Of a stretch of 64,000 nt of DNA, positions 62,913 through 64,000 are shown piece by piece. The stretch is from Lates calcarifer (Eukaryota; Chordata; Actinopteri; Centropomidae): NCBI RefSeq assembly GCF_001640805.2, contig NC_066837.1, positions 25,742,002 to 25,806,001 on the forward strand, given 5' to 3'. Numbering within the stretch: the stretch's first letter is position 1; each line of letters opens with the position of its first letter. Position numbers and translations under genes: made by a program. Under the pieces are notes generated by a model. The model had not been told where the DNA came from. It made no database searches and saw only the letters and a program-made list of their open reading frames with translations.

Positions 62913-64000
62913 ATACTTTAATCCAGACAAGCAGCTGAAGGGAAACATCAGAAACTGAATCTTCTTAAGAAGGAATTAGCATAGGAAGAGAAAATCAAAA
63001 GAGAAGAAGAGGCACTAAAACTTTCTCAGAGGAAAAAAACATTTGACCTTCTGGAGACCTTGAGGAAAGGAAGTGAAACATGCAGGGGCACGAGGTTGGT
63101 ATCAGGCTGCGCTACTGGTTGACACTGGCCTCGGGGATTCTGGAGTGTCTGTGCTTTGCCGGTGTGGTGTTTGGTTATGCCTCTCTGGTGTTTGTGCTTA
63201 AGGAGGATGGGTACTTCAGTCAGCTGTGTGACAGCATCCCAGGCACCAATGGCACACTGATCAAAGGTGAGCAACTTGATTAAGTTTCAGAGATGATCTT
63301 GTTACTGCGATGCTGAATTAAATATCTCTGCTGAGTATAGCTCAGATGGATATCAGTCTTTTCTTTAAACCAGCCCAAGCACAATGTGAATTAAAATGTG
63401 TGAGCTAGATGAAAGCAGATGACTCTCTTTTTTATTTACAGAAGATATCAATTGATTATTGAAAGAGAAATGACACCTAATGTTAAGAAAATAAAGGCAC
63501 ATATATCTTTAAACTAAAGCAAAAATACTAGAAATTAAAGGTGCATTAACTTCATAGTTTTGACCACTTGGGGGCAGAACAGCATCAAAACAGCCATATA
63601 TTCCTGTCATACTGTAACCTTTGTTGTTGTCGCTAGCGTTAGCAACTAATTTCTACATGCACACTCAGCAGAAACACAACAGCATCTTATGGACATTTGA
63701 CAAATCTAATTCTAACATTTGTTCTACTTTTAGCTCTGCTTTGGTCTTAACTTTCTTGACCAGCTGTTTGCTAATTTCATCTGTCTGCCAAACTGAAAAC
63801 AATGAGCTAAAAGAGGCTAAATAGCCTTGAAGACCTGAGTTTTGTGATAATTCTCTATGAGTTTGTCACTATGACCATCCCATTTCACATTATGCAGACC
63901 CAGCTGATTGATTGTTAAGATCAATTATTTTAAATTATGCAGCTTTAAATGAACTTATGCCATTAAGAGTATTTGCAGACACTACAATTAATACAACAGC
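62913..64000 (+). CDS. slc43a3: SLC43A3-type nucleobase transporter, first coding exon (truncated by window end)
   Basis: An acceptor (attgtag) at 62911-62912 opens an exon with 167 nt of 5' UTR. The ATG at 63080 begins MQGHEVGIRLRYWLTLASGI, TM1 (LECLCFAGVVFGYASLVFVL) and KEDGYFSQLCDSIPGTNGTL. This matches human SLC43A3 from [22 protein letters not shown] to VFKNEDYFKDLC. Coding runs 63080-63266, then donor gtgagc, leaving phase 1, which is the phase needed by the exon 2 sequence (starting after G|AT, DCSSQDE) seen in the upstream pseudogene. NGT is a potential glycosylation site in the first extracellular loop. Nothing from 63267 to the end is coding; exon 2 must lie beyond the window. It is open and undamaged as far as visible. 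Confidence 0.85.
63534..63640. repeat. Fragment of dispersed fish repeat
   Basis: 'gaccacttgggggcagaac' followed by 'catcaaaacagccatat' is a recurring phrase of fish interspersed repeats, here in the first coding intron of slc43a3. Confidence 0.4.

Noticed and set aside
1..64000. CRISPR arrays, prophage, operons or bacterial gene clusters
   Set aside because: The window is vertebrate nuclear DNA with spliced genes; tandem arrays present are simple microsatellites without spacer structure.

Overview
The window is vertebrate nuclear DNA, almost certainly from a teleost fish. It has split genes with GT-AG introns, long AT-rich introns, many CA/TA microsatellites and several dispersed repeat families that I recognise from teleost (probably percomorph) genomes. 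I see no prokaryotic, viral or organellar gene organisation. The exon models below were assembled by hand from protein similarity remembered for the human orthologues, splice signals and reading-frame continuity.

Four genes lie on the minus strand. unc93b1 (coding 3411-10742, 12 coding exons plus an upstream UTR exon) encodes the chaperone of endosomal Toll-like receptors. timm10 (13664-16506, 2 exons) encodes a mitochondrial intermembrane-space chaperone. btbd18 (17294-23768, 6 coding exons) encodes a BTB/AT-hook nuclear protein. ctnnd1 (27077-42277, 21 coding exons and one alternative terminal exon) encodes p120/delta-1 catenin. For each gene the exon lengths sum to a whole number of codons, which supports the models. 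On the plus strand are two slc43a3-type (equilibrative nucleobase transporter) loci: a decayed copy at 53260-56875 and the first coding exon of an apparently sound copy at 63080-63266 that runs off the window. Between them lie a C2H2 zinc-finger pseudogene (57810-59690) and a LINE fragment (about 57355-57600).

The timm10, btbd18, ctnnd1 and slc43a3 neighbourhood matches the conserved block on human 11q12; unc93b1 is on 11q13 in human. The genes are not functionally linked and form no pathway. No undescribed multi-gene system is evident. The most interesting signals are regulatory or evolutionary: (1) a composite Ets-IRF element and an IRF-like site just upstream of the unc93b1 UTR exon; (2) an 18-nt ctnnd1 microexon that splits a basic NLS-like stretch and carries a pyrimidine tract and a UGC motif upstream, as in SRRM4-type neural microexons; (3) a 3' end of ctnnd1 that lacks a recognisable exon B but offers an alternative terminal exon beside a roughly 240-nt CU-rich tract; (4) a step-by-step decay record in the slc43a3 pseudogene; (5) nested, interrupted and fold-back transposon fossils.
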